Shown here piece after piece: positions 15,838 through 24,510 of a stretch of 34,956 nt of DNA. The stretch covers positions 782,188 to 817,143 of the forward strand of contig NZ_LT964681.1 in the NCBI RefSeq assembly GCF_900240215.1, given 5' to 3'. The stretch's first letter is position 1. Each line of letters begins with the position of its first letter. Below the pieces are notes generated by a model. The model was not told the DNA's origin. It did not search any database and saw nothing but the letters and a program-made list of their open reading frames with translations. The stretch is from Raoultibacter timonensis. GTDB lineage: Bacteria > Actinomycetota > Coriobacteriia > Coriobacteriales > Eggerthellaceae. The translations under genes and the position numbers were made by a program.

Positions 15838-16812
15838 TCACAGGAGCGAGTACACGAGCTGCTGGGTATAGGCGTGCTGCGGGTCTTCGAGTATCTGATC
15901 GGTAAGCCCCTCCTCGATCACGCGCCCGTCGAGCATCACGAACGTGCGATCCGCAAGCATCCTGATAACGCCCAAATCGTGGCTCACCACGAGCATGCTT
16001 ACATTGAAATCGCGTCTGATCTGCAATATCAGATCGAGCACGTTCGCCTGCACCGAAAGATCGAGCCCTGTCGTGACCTCGTCGAGCAAGAGCACCGGCG
16101 GATTGTTCGAAAGCGCCTTGGCGATCTGCACGCGCTGCTGCATACCGCCCGAAAATGTCCGCGGGGGATCGGTTGCACGCACCGTGGGGATGTTCACCTG
16201 CCCGAGCAGCTCTTCTCCCCGCGAGCGCATATGGGACACGCTACGATCGCCCGAGGCGATCATCTGCTCGGCAATGTTGGAGAGCGACGAGTAATCCATG
16301 CGCAAGCCAAGGTACGGGTTTTGGTACACCATGCCGAACACCGTGTTGCGGATACGGCGCTTCTCCTGCGAAGAAAGCTCCAGAATGTTGCGGTGCCCGC
16401 CATCGTAGGGTTTAACGAAAATACTGCCGCTGCTGGCGGTCTGGTCGAAATACAAGCATTGCATGAGCGTCGATTTCCCACTGCCCGACTCCCCGACAAT
16501 GCCGACGATCTCGCCCGGATACAACTCGAACCCGACGTCGCGCACCGCATGCACCGTGCCGCATCGCGGACATCGGTTGCGCTCGAGCACCGCACGAGGG
16601 TCCAAGCAGTATGCGCATCCGTTTCCAAAGCTGCGGGAAAGGCCCTGGACCTTTACGCAGGGATCTTCCTCGATGCGCCGCGAACGAATGCTCGGCCTCG
16701 GCTGTACCGGACGAACGTGCGAAACCCGATGAGATTCCTGCTTCGGCACAGCAACCGCCTCGCCCGTTACCCCGACTTCGCATTCGGCGAATGCCTCCTT
16801 AGCGCTTTCCAT
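15838..16812 (-). CDS. phnK: C-P lyase ABC-type subunit PhnK with CxxC insert
   Basis: 324 residues. Walker A GESGSGKST (107-115), PhnK-typical VYQNPYLGLRMDYS, signature FSGGMQQR, Walker B VLLLDEVTTGLD and the C-terminal DDPQHAYTQ-like end (EDPQHAYTQQLVYSLL) are present. PhnK docks on the PhnGHIJ core and drives the C-P cleavage complex. Unlike E. coli PhnK there is an insert between the first strands with two CxxC pairs (Cys66/69 and Cys81/84), which looks like a small zinc ribbon. The first ~50 residues are also extra. ATG at 16812 has GGGAGGTG six bases upstream and overlaps phnJ by 14 bases. Confidence 0.94.
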   Translation of the reverse strand: MESAKEAFAECEVGVTGEAVAVPKQESHRVSHVRPVQPRPSIRSRRIEEDPCVKVQGLSRSFGNGCAYCLDPRAVLERNRCPRCGTVHAVRDVGFELYPGEIVGIVGESGSGKSTLMQCLYFDQTASSGSIFVKPYDGGHRNILELSSQEKRRIRNTVFGMVYQNPYLGLRMDYSSLSNIAEQMIASGDRSVSHMRSRGEELLGQVNIPTVRATDPPRTFSGGMQQRVQIAKALSNNPPVLLLDEVTTGLDLSVQANVLDLILQIRRDFNVSMLVVSHDLGVIRMLADRTFVMLDGRVIEEGLTDQILEDPQHAYTQQLVYSLL

Positions 16813-17674
16813 GAACAGCACCTCCCATTGCACGCTCCACGCGCGATGCGCAAAACGCAGTATCGTTGCAGCAGTAATACGTATCCCCCGTTTCCTCGTC
16901 GACCAGCTCGTCGAGGTAGGTATCGGTAGCACCGCAACGCGCGCACGCCTTGCCGGAAAAATCTTCGACTGCAAACGGATAGTCGGCGAAGTCGAGCGGT
17001 TCGACCGTCGTGTGGGGCGGAACCGCGTAGATCTTCTTCTCGCGCCCCGCTCCAAAAAGCGTCAGGTTATCGCTCATATGGAGTCTGAGCGTATCGAAGC
17101 GCGGAATCGGCGAGGGCGCCATGATGTAGCGCCCGTTCACCTTCACGGGATGATCGGCTCCCGTCGTGGTCGATCCGTACCTGATGATCTGGTCGAACAG
17201 GCCAAGCCATGCCCCGGTGTAGTCGGCTTCGGCATGAAGCCTGCGCGTCACGGCCTCGCTCGGCTCGAAATCGCGCAGAGGTTCGGGCGTGGGCACCTGA
17301 AGCACGAGAACCTGATCTTCGCGCAACGGTTCTTCCGGAATACGATGGCGTGATTGAATGATGCTCGCACGCACCGTTTCGGAGGTGGTTTCGACATCAG
17401 TCGTCGCGCATACGAGCTTTTTGATGTTGACGGCATTGACGCTTTCGTCGGATCCCTGGTCGATCACTTTGAGTACGTCGGCCGATCCGATGATGGCAAG
17501 CGTCACCTGCAAGCCGCCGGTTCCCCAACCGCGGCCAATCGGCATCTCGCGGGAAGCAAAAGGAACCTGATATCCCGGGATGGCGATGCCCTTCAAGATG
17601 GCGCGCCTGATCTCTCGCTTCGATGCCTCGTCGAAAAAGGCGAAATTGTACAGCTGTTCCATGGTTGCCCTCAT
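16799..17674 (-). CDS. phnJ: C-P lyase PhnJ, radical SAM-type phosphonate cleavage enzyme
   Basis: 291 residues. The C-terminal cysteine motif is C-x2-C-x21-C-x5-C at Cys244, 247, 269 and 275. By comparison with E. coli PhnJ the first three bind the [4Fe-4S] cluster and the last forms the thiyl radical that breaks the C-P bond. The N-terminal YNFAFFDEASKREIRRAILKGIAIPGYQVPF and GRGWGTGGLQ segments are typical of the family. An extra cysteine (268) sits beside 269. The product is 5-phosphoribosyl 1,2-cyclic phosphate plus an alkane. ATG overlaps the phnI stop as ATGA. The enzyme is oxygen-sensitive, which fits an anaerobe. Confidence 0.97.
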   Translation of the reverse strand: MRATMEQLYNFAFFDEASKREIRRAILKGIAIPGYQVPFASREMPIGRGWGTGGLQVTLAIIGSADVLKVIDQGSDESVNAVNIKKLVCATTDVETTSETVRASIIQSRHRIPEEPLREDQVLVLQVPTPEPLRDFEPSEAVTRRLHAEADYTGAWLGLFDQIIRYGSTTTGADHPVKVNGRYIMAPSPIPRFDTLRLHMSDNLTLFGAGREKKIYAVPPHTTVEPLDFADYPFAVEDFSGKACARCGATDTYLDELVDEETGDTYYCCNDTAFCASRVERAMGGAVHGKR

Positions 17675-18867
17675 TCCGTTTCCGTAGTGCTCGAGCGCTC
17701 GACGCCGCCGGCACCATCCCTCGTCTTGCGCACGCTCGAAAGCTTCGACTGGAACGTCACGTAGTGCGGCAGCTTGAGATGAGAGATGAAGCCCGTCGCC
17801 TCGATGCCGTCGACGTGGTACAAAACGAATTCCTCATCCTGCGTGGGAAAGCGCTTATCGCCCCGTTCGAGGCAGTTGTCGAGCACGCTCATAGCGATGG
17901 CTTTGGTTTCGCCACGGCCCATCACCATGCCGTAGCCCAGCTCGAAACCAAGCCCTTTCTCGCCCGCCTCATCCTCGGTTTCCACCTCGAACAGCGATTC
18001 GACCTCGGTCACAGGCATCGTTCCCACGCAATACGCATCGCTTTCGTCGCCCGATCCGAGCGGATGGTCGATGGCGACCTCGACGGTGCCGTGCCGCAGT
18101 TCGGCCACCGTCGGATGCGCCGGCCCGAACCCGCGAATGGCCGCGTAGCCGAGCGCGCTCACCGCCTGCGTCATGCCGCGCGCAAGCGTTTGCAGGCGAG
18201 CGGAGCGGGGAGCAGGGAACACGAGCGGCTCCATCGTCACGTCGATAGGCTCTTCGTCGTTGCGTTCATGCTCGACAAGCAGACCCTCTTCGCGCAGGTA
18301 TTCCGCAACTTTGGGCAGCGCGTGCGCCGCGCATTCCTCCCAAAGCGCCTCGCAGCCCGCCGAAGCGGCACTGCTGCCAGCAGTCGCAAACGCCTCGCCA
18401 AGTGCCTTTTTCCTCCACTCGCGCTTCAGGCGCTTCCTCGCTTCATGAAGCGAATCGCCGTCCTCCTCGCGCAGGTTGAAATCGATCAGGCGATGCGTGT
18501 AGTCGCGCGTTGCACCGAGCACCTGTCCGCCGGGCACGTCTTTGAATGCGGCTGAAATGCGTCGATCGACCGCCATCGTTTCCGGTTCGACCGTCCTCGA
18601 CACATACGGACGCTCGAGCGTGGAGCGGAAGGCACGCAGCAGAAAGACCGCCTCTTCGGGCGACCCCTGCGCCTGCTTGAGCGCAAGCGCCGCCAACTCG
18701 GGCGCGTACAGCGAGCTTTCGCCCATGATCTGGTCGATCAGATCGGGGAACGCCGCCTGGATGCTCTCGATATCGACGCTTCGCTCAGAACGGACGCGCT
18801 CCCATTCGAGCAGCTTCAAACTCTCTTCGATGGCCTCCTGACCACCGCGCACGGCAACGTAGCCCAT
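17671..18867 (-). CDS. phnI: C-P lyase core subunit PhnI
   Basis: 398 residues, starting MGYVAVRGGQEAIEES as PhnI does. Family features include ESSLYAPELAALALKQAQG, FLLRAFRSTLERP and DYTHRLIDFNLR. The C-terminal region has GFELGYGMVMGRGETKAIAMSVLD and GFISHLKLPHYVTFQSKL. With PhnG, PhnH and PhnL it displaces adenine from ATP to attach ribose triphosphate to the phosphonate. The start overlaps the phnH stop by one base (TGATG), which fixes the start here and rules out the upstream open frame. Confidence 0.96.
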   Translation of the reverse strand: MGYVAVRGGQEAIEESLKLLEWERVRSERSVDIESIQAAFPDLIDQIMGESSLYAPELAALALKQAQGSPEEAVFLLRAFRSTLERPYVSRTVEPETMAVDRRISAAFKDVPGGQVLGATRDYTHRLIDFNLREEDGDSLHEARKRLKREWRKKALGEAFATAGSSAASAGCEALWEECAAHALPKVAEYLREEGLLVEHERNDEEPIDVTMEPLVFPAPRSARLQTLARGMTQAVSALGYAAIRGFGPAHPTVAELRHGTVEVAIDHPLGSGDESDAYCVGTMPVTEVESLFEVETEDEAGEKGLGFELGYGMVMGRGETKAIAMSVLDNCLERGDKRFPTQDEEFVLYHVDGIEATGFISHLKLPHYVTFQSKLSSVRKTRDGAGGVERSSTTETE

Positions 18868-19517
18868 CACTTTACCCCTTTTCCGACCGCCAACAGCGAG
18901 ACGAACGACGTGCGTGGGATGGCGACCACCACTCCGCGCCCGTCTACCAGCACGATATCGATGCCGCAAGGGAATTCGTCCTCACGGCGGTTGCGCGCCC
19001 ATGCCCAATCGATGCGATCGACGCCGAACACATGGGCGTCTCTCACGCCAGGTCCCTCGATCGAAACCCAATGCAAGGGACGATCATCGTCGACTGAGCC
19101 CGGACGCTCATCCTGACCTGCGATGCGGCTGCACCCAACAAATACCGTTGCACCCTGCTCCGGCGATGCAAGCGACCCCGCCGTGGCGTGGGCGATGGCC
19201 ATCTCGATGCACGGAGCATCGGCTCGCTCGGGGACGATGACGAACGAAGCCGCGTCGGGCATAACGCTCTTCGCATGGGTTTCAGACGCTATGGCCCGGG
19301 CAAGTGCGTCGTCGCAGCCCTGGGCGAGAGAAAATGTCGTCGCCTGATCGACGAGCATGTCGATGAGCGTGGCAAGCGGCTTGCCGATACCCGGATAGCG
19401 AGTCTGGCTTCCGGTTGCCAGCGGCATCGCCTCGGGGCGACCAGGCCGAGCCATGGCATCCATTACCGCCCGAAACGATCGCTGCACGCGATGGATCTCG
19501 CTCAATGCTGCGTCCAT
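18867..19517 (-). CDS. phnH: C-P lyase core subunit PhnH
   Basis: 216 residues. It begins with the PhnH-typical pattern EIHRVQRSFRAVMDAMARPGRP and ends with GIDIVLVDGRGVVVAIPRTS. The central FVGCSRI and WVSIEGPGVRDAHVFGVD also fit the family. PhnH is a structural subunit of the PhnGHIJ core. Its ATG overlaps the phnG stop by one base (TAATG), and its stop overlaps phnI. The length is slightly above the E. coli protein (194). Confidence 0.95.
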   Translation of the reverse strand: MDAALSEIHRVQRSFRAVMDAMARPGRPEAMPLATGSQTRYPGIGKPLATLIDMLVDQATTFSLAQGCDDALARAIASETHAKSVMPDAASFVIVPERADAPCIEMAIAHATAGSLASPEQGATVFVGCSRIAGQDERPGSVDDDRPLHWVSIEGPGVRDAHVFGVDRIDWAWARNRREDEFPCGIDIVLVDGRGVVVAIPRTSFVSLLAVGKGVK

Positions 19518-19951
19518 TACGCATCACCGTCCATCGTGGAAAAATCGACGCGGGTGCGCTCGATGAGCGCACGGTTCTTCGCCCGCTTGTCGCGCTGACG
19601 CTTCGCTTCCTTCTCGATGCGCTCCTCCCATTTCGGCATGCGCTCGAATTCCTCACCCGAAGAAAAAGCCGCATCGATGAGCGCAAGGTTGTACGCCGCG
19701 TTGCGCTTGCTGCCAAGCACGTAGCCGAAACCCATCGCGTCGGCGATCCGCACCCTGCACGAGCACATGAGCGCTTCGCCCAGATAAAACAGGCTGTTGC
19801 GCGCGCTTTCGCGTACCTTTACCATCACGAGCTCCTCGCGCGGCGCATCGAGCACTTCGACCTCGCAGATCTCTTCTATCTCAGCCGCTATGGCCTGCGC
19901 GACACCGGGATCTCCCCCGACGAGCACGCGCGTTCGTTCGTATCGGTTCAC
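19517..19951 (-). CDS. phnG: C-P lyase core subunit PhnG
   Basis: 144 residues with PhnG features: a VKVRESARNSLFYLGEALMCSCRVRI block and GFGYVLGSKRNAAYNLALIDAAF. The C-terminal third is highly charged (EERIEKEAKRQRDKRAKNR). It is the first gene of the catalytic block, 87 bases after the second permease. The start is GTG, with GAGGAG five bases upstream, which decides it; no ATG lies in a suitable place. Confidence 0.95.
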   Translation of the reverse strand: MNRYERTRVLVGGDPGVAQAIAAEIEEICEVEVLDAPREELVMVKVRESARNSLFYLGEALMCSCRVRIADAMGFGYVLGSKRNAAYNLALIDAAFSSGEEFERMPKWEERIEKEAKRQRDKRAKNRALIERTRVDFSTMDGDA

Positions 19952-20038
19952 ACTAGCTCCTCAAGTAATCTTCTCGCGACCTTTGTTCGGCCGCATTCGG
20001 GTATATCTGCCGAGCGCACTTTTGCGTGCACCCAACGC

Positions 20039-21028
20039 TTACGAATGGACGATGTATCGTTTGCGCAGCTTGGTTGCCGCCACTTCGAGCACAACCGCAA
20101 CGGCGAGGCACAGATACACGATCAGCCCGACTTCGTGGATGTTGTAGTAGAAGCTTCCGGCCAAAAAGAGCTGATAGCCGATGCCTCCAGCTCCGGCAAC
20201 CGCACCCACTGCCACCGCGTTTACGAAGTTGATCTCGAAACGGATGAACGTCCACGAGAGCATCTCGCTCGTTTTTACGGGAACCACTGCGGCGAAAACG
20301 GTCTGCCACCACGAGGCTCCGCACGAACGCAGGGCTTCGAGCACGCCAGGATCGACCTCTTCGAAGCTCTCGGAGTACGCCTTCACGAGGTAGGCAACGC
20401 TGTGGAACAAAAGGCCGATCACCGCCGCCTCGGGCCCGAGCCCGATCGCCACCGTGAACACGAGCACCCACAGGATCGTCGGCACGGCGCGGAAGAACGA
20501 CATGAGCGCCTTGATTGCGTTACTCAGCATGCGGTTCGACAAGTTGACCGCTGCGAACAGGCTCAGCACGAAGGCGATCACCGCCCCGATGAACGTGGTG
20601 AGAACCGCAAGCGCAATCGAGACGAACAGCCCCGTCACCACATCGGCGAGCGTGAAGTGCCCCGCAAGGCCCGGCTGCAGCATCATCATGAGAAAATCTT
20701 CAGCCGCCTGCCCGAACGCCGTGAAGAACGCCACCTTGCCGTAGTTCATCGTGACGAGCGAGAACACTGTCAACCCCGCAAGGATGCCGAGCGTGAGCGC
20801 AACGGCAGCGTTCTGCTTGCCCATGACGCGCGTTTTGATCTTCCCTGTGCGCGTACGGCGAGCGAAGGGAAGATCGGCTGCATGCTCCGAAAGAGCGGAA
20901 ACGCACGCCGCAGCCGCCTCGGTGACGGCCGCCCCGGGGGTGGCCGTCCCAGCCGCAGCCGTCTCGGGGGCAGACGCCCCGGGGGTGGCCGCCCCGGCAA
21001 GCGCGGGATTTTTCTCCCGATTCGTCAT
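20039..21028 (-). CDS. phnE: Phosphonate ABC transporter permease PhnE (second copy)
   Basis: 329 residues of the PhnE family, with about six membrane segments. It carries the family loop IKALMSFFRAVPTILWVLVF and EEVDPGVLEALRSCGASWWQTVFAAVVPV, the ATPase-coupling EAA-like loop. The first ~68 residues are not part of the permease fold. They are Ala/Pro/Gly-rich (PGASAPETAAAGTATPG) and encoded by a 16-bp direct repeat at 20931 and 20976. ATG overlaps the preceding permease stop (ATGA). With the neighbouring permease it probably forms a heterodimeric channel. Confidence 0.93.
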   Translation of the reverse strand: MTNREKNPALAGAATPGASAPETAAAGTATPGAAVTEAAAACVSALSEHAADLPFARRTRTGKIKTRVMGKQNAAVALTLGILAGLTVFSLVTMNYGKVAFFTAFGQAAEDFLMMMLQPGLAGHFTLADVVTGLFVSIALAVLTTFIGAVIAFVLSLFAAVNLSNRMLSNAIKALMSFFRAVPTILWVLVFTVAIGLGPEAAVIGLLFHSVAYLVKAYSESFEEVDPGVLEALRSCGASWWQTVFAAVVPVKTSEMLSWTFIRFEINFVNAVAVGAVAGAGGIGYQLFLAGSFYYNIHEVGLIVYLCLAVAVVLEVAATKLRKRYIVHS

Positions 21029-21819
21029 ATGATCTGCCTCCTAACGTAATTAGAAACGGCTTCGCATACGATTACGGCGATCACGATCATCACGATGACC
21101 AGGCCGGCTATGTCGTAGCGGAAGCTCTTGTAGTACAGGTCGAACACGAATCCGATGCCCGTGCCGGTCAGAATGCCGATCAGCGTAGCATCGCGGATAT
21201 TCGTCTCGATCATGTAGAGCACCCAGCTGATGACCGACGTGATCGACATCGGCACCACCGCTTGAGCGACGATCGGGAAATAACCCGCACCCGTCGCGCG
21301 CAGCGCCTCGACCGAACCGCCGCTCACCTCGTCGATGCTTTCGAGATAGCAGCGGGTCAGATATCCGAAACTCGTGAGGAACAGAGCGAAGAACCCCGTG
21401 AACTCGCTCTGCTTGAACGAGAACAGCAAGATGAACGCCCATGCGACAACGGGGATATTGCGAAACAGCGAGGCGATGGCGCGCACCGCAACCGAAACGG
21501 GGCCGCCGATGCCCACCGAACGCGATCCGAGTACCGCGAACGCGAACGCGAGCGCCGCAGCCGTACAGCTTGCCGCGATCGACACGAGCACGGTCGAACC
21601 GAGAGACGAGAGAATCTGACCGATTTTCTCGAACGATTCCACCGAAGGTACGAAGTTCGAGGCCATCCACGCAATACCTGCGGGAATATCGGCGATCGAC
21701 GCAACGAAATCGAACCCCACGTACCCGCCCGCTAAGGCATTGGCAATCACGAATACGAGAAAAACCGCAACGATCGAAAGACTGCGCCGACGGAAAAACT
21801 GCCCACCGACCGCTTCCAT
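21025..21819 (-). CDS. phnE: Phosphonate ABC transporter permease PhnE (first copy)
   Basis: 264 residues with about six membrane segments. Family loops are VRAIASLFRNIPVVAWAFIL and IDEVSGGSVEALRATGAGYFPIVAQAVVP (coupling loop). It pairs with the next gene, so the transporter has two different permeases. Its ATG overlaps the phnC stop by one base (TGATG), and its stop overlaps the next start, which implies translational coupling along the whole import module. Confidence 0.93.
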   Translation of the reverse strand: MEAVGGQFFRRRSLSIVAVFLVFVIANALAGGYVGFDFVASIADIPAGIAWMASNFVPSVESFEKIGQILSSLGSTVLVSIAASCTAAALAFAFAVLGSRSVGIGGPVSVAVRAIASLFRNIPVVAWAFILLFSFKQSEFTGFFALFLTSFGYLTRCYLESIDEVSGGSVEALRATGAGYFPIVAQAVVPMSITSVISWVLYMIETNIRDATLIGILTGTGIGFVFDLYYKSFRYDIAGLVIVMIVIAVIVCEAVSNYVRRQII

Positions 21820-22652
21820 CAGGCAACCCCCGCCGCAGCCATAACATCGGCCTCGACCGCATCGGAAAAACCCTGCGGTCGCACAGCATGCTCTTTGACA
21901 TACGGGGTGCCGTAGATGTCGGCGATCGCCTTGGCATCGAGTTCGGCCGGCGTACCGTCGAACACGAGCTTACCGTCTTTGAGGCCGATGATGCGATCGG
22001 AGAACTCAATGGCATAATCGACCTGATGGAGGTTCACCAAACACGCGATGCCCAGATCGTCGGCCGCCCACCTGAGATGCTCCATGATGGCACGCGACGA
22101 TTTGGGATCGAGGCTCGCAATGGGCTCATCGGCAAGGATAAGCAGCGGATCCTGCACGAGGGCGCGGGCGATCCCCACGCGCTGCTTTTGGCCGCCGGAA
22201 AGCTGATCGCAACGGCGGTAGGCGAATTCGGCGAGGCCCAGCTGATCGAGAATGCCGAACGCCTGGGCTTTCTCGTCCTCGGTGTACAGCCCGAGAATGC
22301 CCGCAATGCTCGATTTGTAGCCGAGCCGACCTTGCAGCACGTTCTCGATCGCCGTTGAACGGTACACGAGATTATAGTGTTGAAACACCATGCTGATGCG
22401 CCGCCGTATCTGACGGAGCTCGCGTTTGCCGAGCTTCGTCACCTCTTTGCCGTCGAATTCCACGCGCCCGCTCGTCGGATCGATCAAGCGGTTGATACAG
22501 CGCAGTAGTGTGGATTTCCCTGCACCCGATGATCCGATGATCGAGACAAACTGCCCGCGCTCGATCGTAAGCGAAACGCCCTCGAGCGCTTTCGCCTTGC
22601 CGGTGTAGCTCTTCGACACCGATTCGATGTTCAGTAATGCTTGCCGTTCCAT
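21819..22652 (-). CDS. phnC: Phosphonate ABC transporter ATPase PhnC
   Basis: 277 residues. Walker [33 protein letters not shown] (typical of PhnC), signature LSGGQKQR, Walker [14 protein letters not shown] and switch HQVDYA are present. It powers phosphonate import with the two PhnE proteins and PhnD. The last ~30 residues ([18 protein letters not shown]) are an extra tail. ATG at 22652 is chosen; the upstream ribosome site is only moderate. It lies 110 bases after phnD, and that gap holds two hairpins. Confidence 0.95.
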   Translation of the reverse strand: MERQALLNIESVSKSYTGKAKALEGVSLTIERGQFVSIIGSSGAGKSTLLRCINRLIDPTSGRVEFDGKEVTKLGKRELRQIRRRISMVFQHYNLVYRSTAIENVLQGRLGYKSSIAGILGLYTEDEKAQAFGILDQLGLAEFAYRRCDQLSGGQKQRVGIARALVQDPLLILADEPIASLDPKSSRAIMEHLRWAADDLGIACLVNLHQVDYAIEFSDRIIGLKDGKLVFDGTPAELDAKAIADIYGTPYVKEHAVRPQGFSDAVEADVMAAAGVA

Positions 22653-22675
22653 TGATCCATCGCCTTTCCGGGAAG

Positions 22676-22743
22676 GTGCGGCGCATCCGCACCCGTATCG
22701 CAGCATGAAAGCTCGCCGGACGGTTGCAGCCTGCCGGCGAGCT
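22676..22743 (-). other. Two intercistronic hairpins between phnD and phnC
   Basis: A perfect 10-bp stem AGCTCGCCGG/CCGGCGAGCT with a 14-base loop (22710-22743) is followed on this strand by GTGCGG/CCGCAC with a 5-base loop (22676-22692). Neither has a T-run. Hairpins after a binding-protein gene often block 3' exonucleases and keep that protein in excess over the transporter. This use is inference. Confidence 0.55.
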
Positions 22744-22762
22744 CAGAAACGAAGCGTCGGTC

Positions 22763-23860
22763 CTAGGCGCCGAGCTTTCGAATGGGTTCGTACCAATCGT
22801 CGGTTACCTCGACGAAGCAACTCTTGTCGGATTCCTTCTCGAAGATGCCCTTAGCGCTTTCGTCGTCGGGGTCGATGAAGATTTCCTTGTTATCGGCAAC
22901 CTCATCCGAGCAGAAGTATTCGACGATCTTGGTACGCGTTTCCTCGTCGATTGCATCTTCGTTGAAGCACACGGGCGCATTGAGCACCGGGGTGATCGCG
23001 ATGATGGTGAACTGCTTGCCGCGTACGGTATCGAAGGGGGCTTCGGCATCGTCTTTCGCCTTGTATACGGCACCAACGGTATTCGCCTCGCCCGACACGA
23101 GATCGAGATACATATCCACATCGACATCATCGAACGCCGCGGCATCGGCATCGCCGGAAAGCAGGTTGACCGCCGAACCCGCATGGGAGTTGCCGAACAG
23201 GACCTCGGAGAAGAACGCTCCCGCCTCGAGCAGCACGTCGGAGGAATCGAGACCAAACTCCTTGACGATAGCGCTCGAAGGAACCTTGAACCCGGATGTG
23301 GACGTAGCGGAAACAAACGAGAACGATGTGCCCTTGACGCCCTCGAGGGAATAGCCGCTGCCGCTTTTGTACTGGTCGGCGTTTTCGGTGGCTACGCAAA
23401 TGCGGCTGTAATAACACGCCCCATCGAGGCCGCCCTCTTCATCGCTGTTGGTGAACGCTGCAAGCACCCGAGGGTTCTTCTTGTTCGCCTGCACGTAGCC
23501 TTCTGCCCCGAGCAACGCCATCTGCGCACTGCCCGATGCGATCGCTTCGATGGCCACGTTGTAGTCGGTTGTGGTCATAAGCTCGACCTCGGCTCCGCAC
23601 GCGGTCTTGATCGCATCGCCGATTGCCTGTCGAGAAGAGGTGAGATCGGCCGAAGAGTTGTCGGGGAGCCACACCATGGTGATCTTCTCCGCCGCCGTCT
23701 GCGCTTGCGTTTCGCCAGACGTTGCCGCACCCGCAGAGCCTGAAGCCCCTGCCGCCGTGCCCGTTGCCGAACAACCCGCCATCAGAGCCAGCGCTCCTGC
23801 CGCAAGCACCGAAGCACCTCCGATGACGAACCGACGCCGGGATATCGCACCTTCAACCAT
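22763..23860 (-). CDS. phnD: Phosphonate ABC transporter substrate-binding lipoprotein PhnD
   Basis: 365 residues. The N-terminus combines a twin-arginine-like SRRRFVIGGA with a lipobox (LMAGC, Cys30). An Ala/Gly/Ser linker and a PhnD-type binding fold follow. Typical stretches are WLPDNSSADLTSSRQAIGDAI, a MALLGAEGYV region, SFSFVSATSTSGFKVPSSAI and FFSEVLFGNSHAGSAVNLLSGDADAAAFDDVD. It binds alkylphosphonate outside the membrane for the PhnCE importer. ATG has AAAGAGG five bases upstream. It is the first gene of the phn operon. Confidence 0.94.
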   Translation of the reverse strand: MVEGAISRRRFVIGGASVLAAGALALMAGCSATGTAAGASGSAGAATSGETQAQTAAEKITMVWLPDNSSADLTSSRQAIGDAIKTACGAEVELMTTTDYNVAIEAIASGSAQMALLGAEGYVQANKKNPRVLAAFTNSDEEGGLDGACYYSRICVATENADQYKSGSGYSLEGVKGTSFSFVSATSTSGFKVPSSAIVKEFGLDSSDVLLEAGAFFSEVLFGNSHAGSAVNLLSGDADAAAFDDVDVDMYLDLVSGEANTVGAVYKAKDDAEAPFDTVRGKQFTIIAITPVLNAPVCFNEDAIDEETRTKIVEYFCSDEVADNKEIFIDPDDESAKGIFEKESDKSCFVEVTDDWYEPIRKLGA

Positions 23861-24510
23861 ACAAGCCTCTTTCTCTCAAGCGTACTTTGCAGTTTTCGGT
23901 ATGCAGCGGAATGCCGAAGGCCGAAAAGAATTCGATCTACGGAATGGGAAGAAGGATTGTCGCCTTCGAGCCGACCGCTGCGAAACCCATGCTAAGCATG
24001 CTCTGTTCGGCGCTCGTCAGGCGCGCATCAAGCTTCGGTCAATCTTGGGCAAACCCTGGATCATGGTTTGTTCATACATAGGTAAAGCTGCTGGTGCAAT
24101 GAGAGCTTTCGTATTTGACAAAGCGCCGATGCGTCGCTTCTCGGATGGCAGAAAACGAAGGGTTTTCGTCGCGCGTCGGCTGGTTCAGGGAAATCGCATC
24201 AGCAAGCGCTTCGTTCATCCGGCGCAATACATCCATGTGAAATACGAGCGATCCCCCGCATGCAACCCTCGCTCTTTGGCGACGAAGTGCTCCTTTTTCC
24301 GCCGTAAACCAGGGGATCCTCCGCCAGACTGCAATCGGCGTGTGAAGGGTGCGAGTCAACCTCAAGATTTTTGCCTTCAATTGTGTCATCATAAGCGTTG
24401 CGTCGCCAATGCATTCGAACGCCCGCTTGCAAGTGTGCGGGCAAGCCGCCGGTCCAAGCCATGCCGATGCATTCGGCGTCGCCGTATCGTGCAAAGGTCA
24501 GGAAACGCTC
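23861..24510. promoter_or_regulatory. 650-base divergent region upstream of phnD and the hydrolase gene
   Basis: No convincing gene is seen. On the minus strand TTGCAC (24094-24099) and TATGAA (24071-24076) are 17 bases apart and could be the phn promoter, leaving a leader of about 200 bases. Inverted repeats CAAACC/GGTTTG (24050-24070), GAAAAC/GTTTTC (24151-24167) and GCCCGC/GCGGGC (24421-24442) are present. No Pho-box-like direct repeats were recognised. Open frames here lack ribosome sites and family features. Confidence 0.4.

Noticed and set aside
20931..20991. A possible short tandem repeat or mobile-element remnant
   Set aside because: It is only a 16-bp repeat inside a coding linker, in frame, with no inverted ends or transposase.
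19415..21049. A 544-residue open frame on the plus strand
   Set aside because: It is antisense to phnH, phnG and phnE, Arg/His-rich, and results from high GC at the third codon position of the real genes.
24072..24494. A 140-residue open frame on the minus strand in the gap upstream of phnD
   Set aside because: It starts with TTG, has no ribosome site, no recognisable motif and an unlikely composition.
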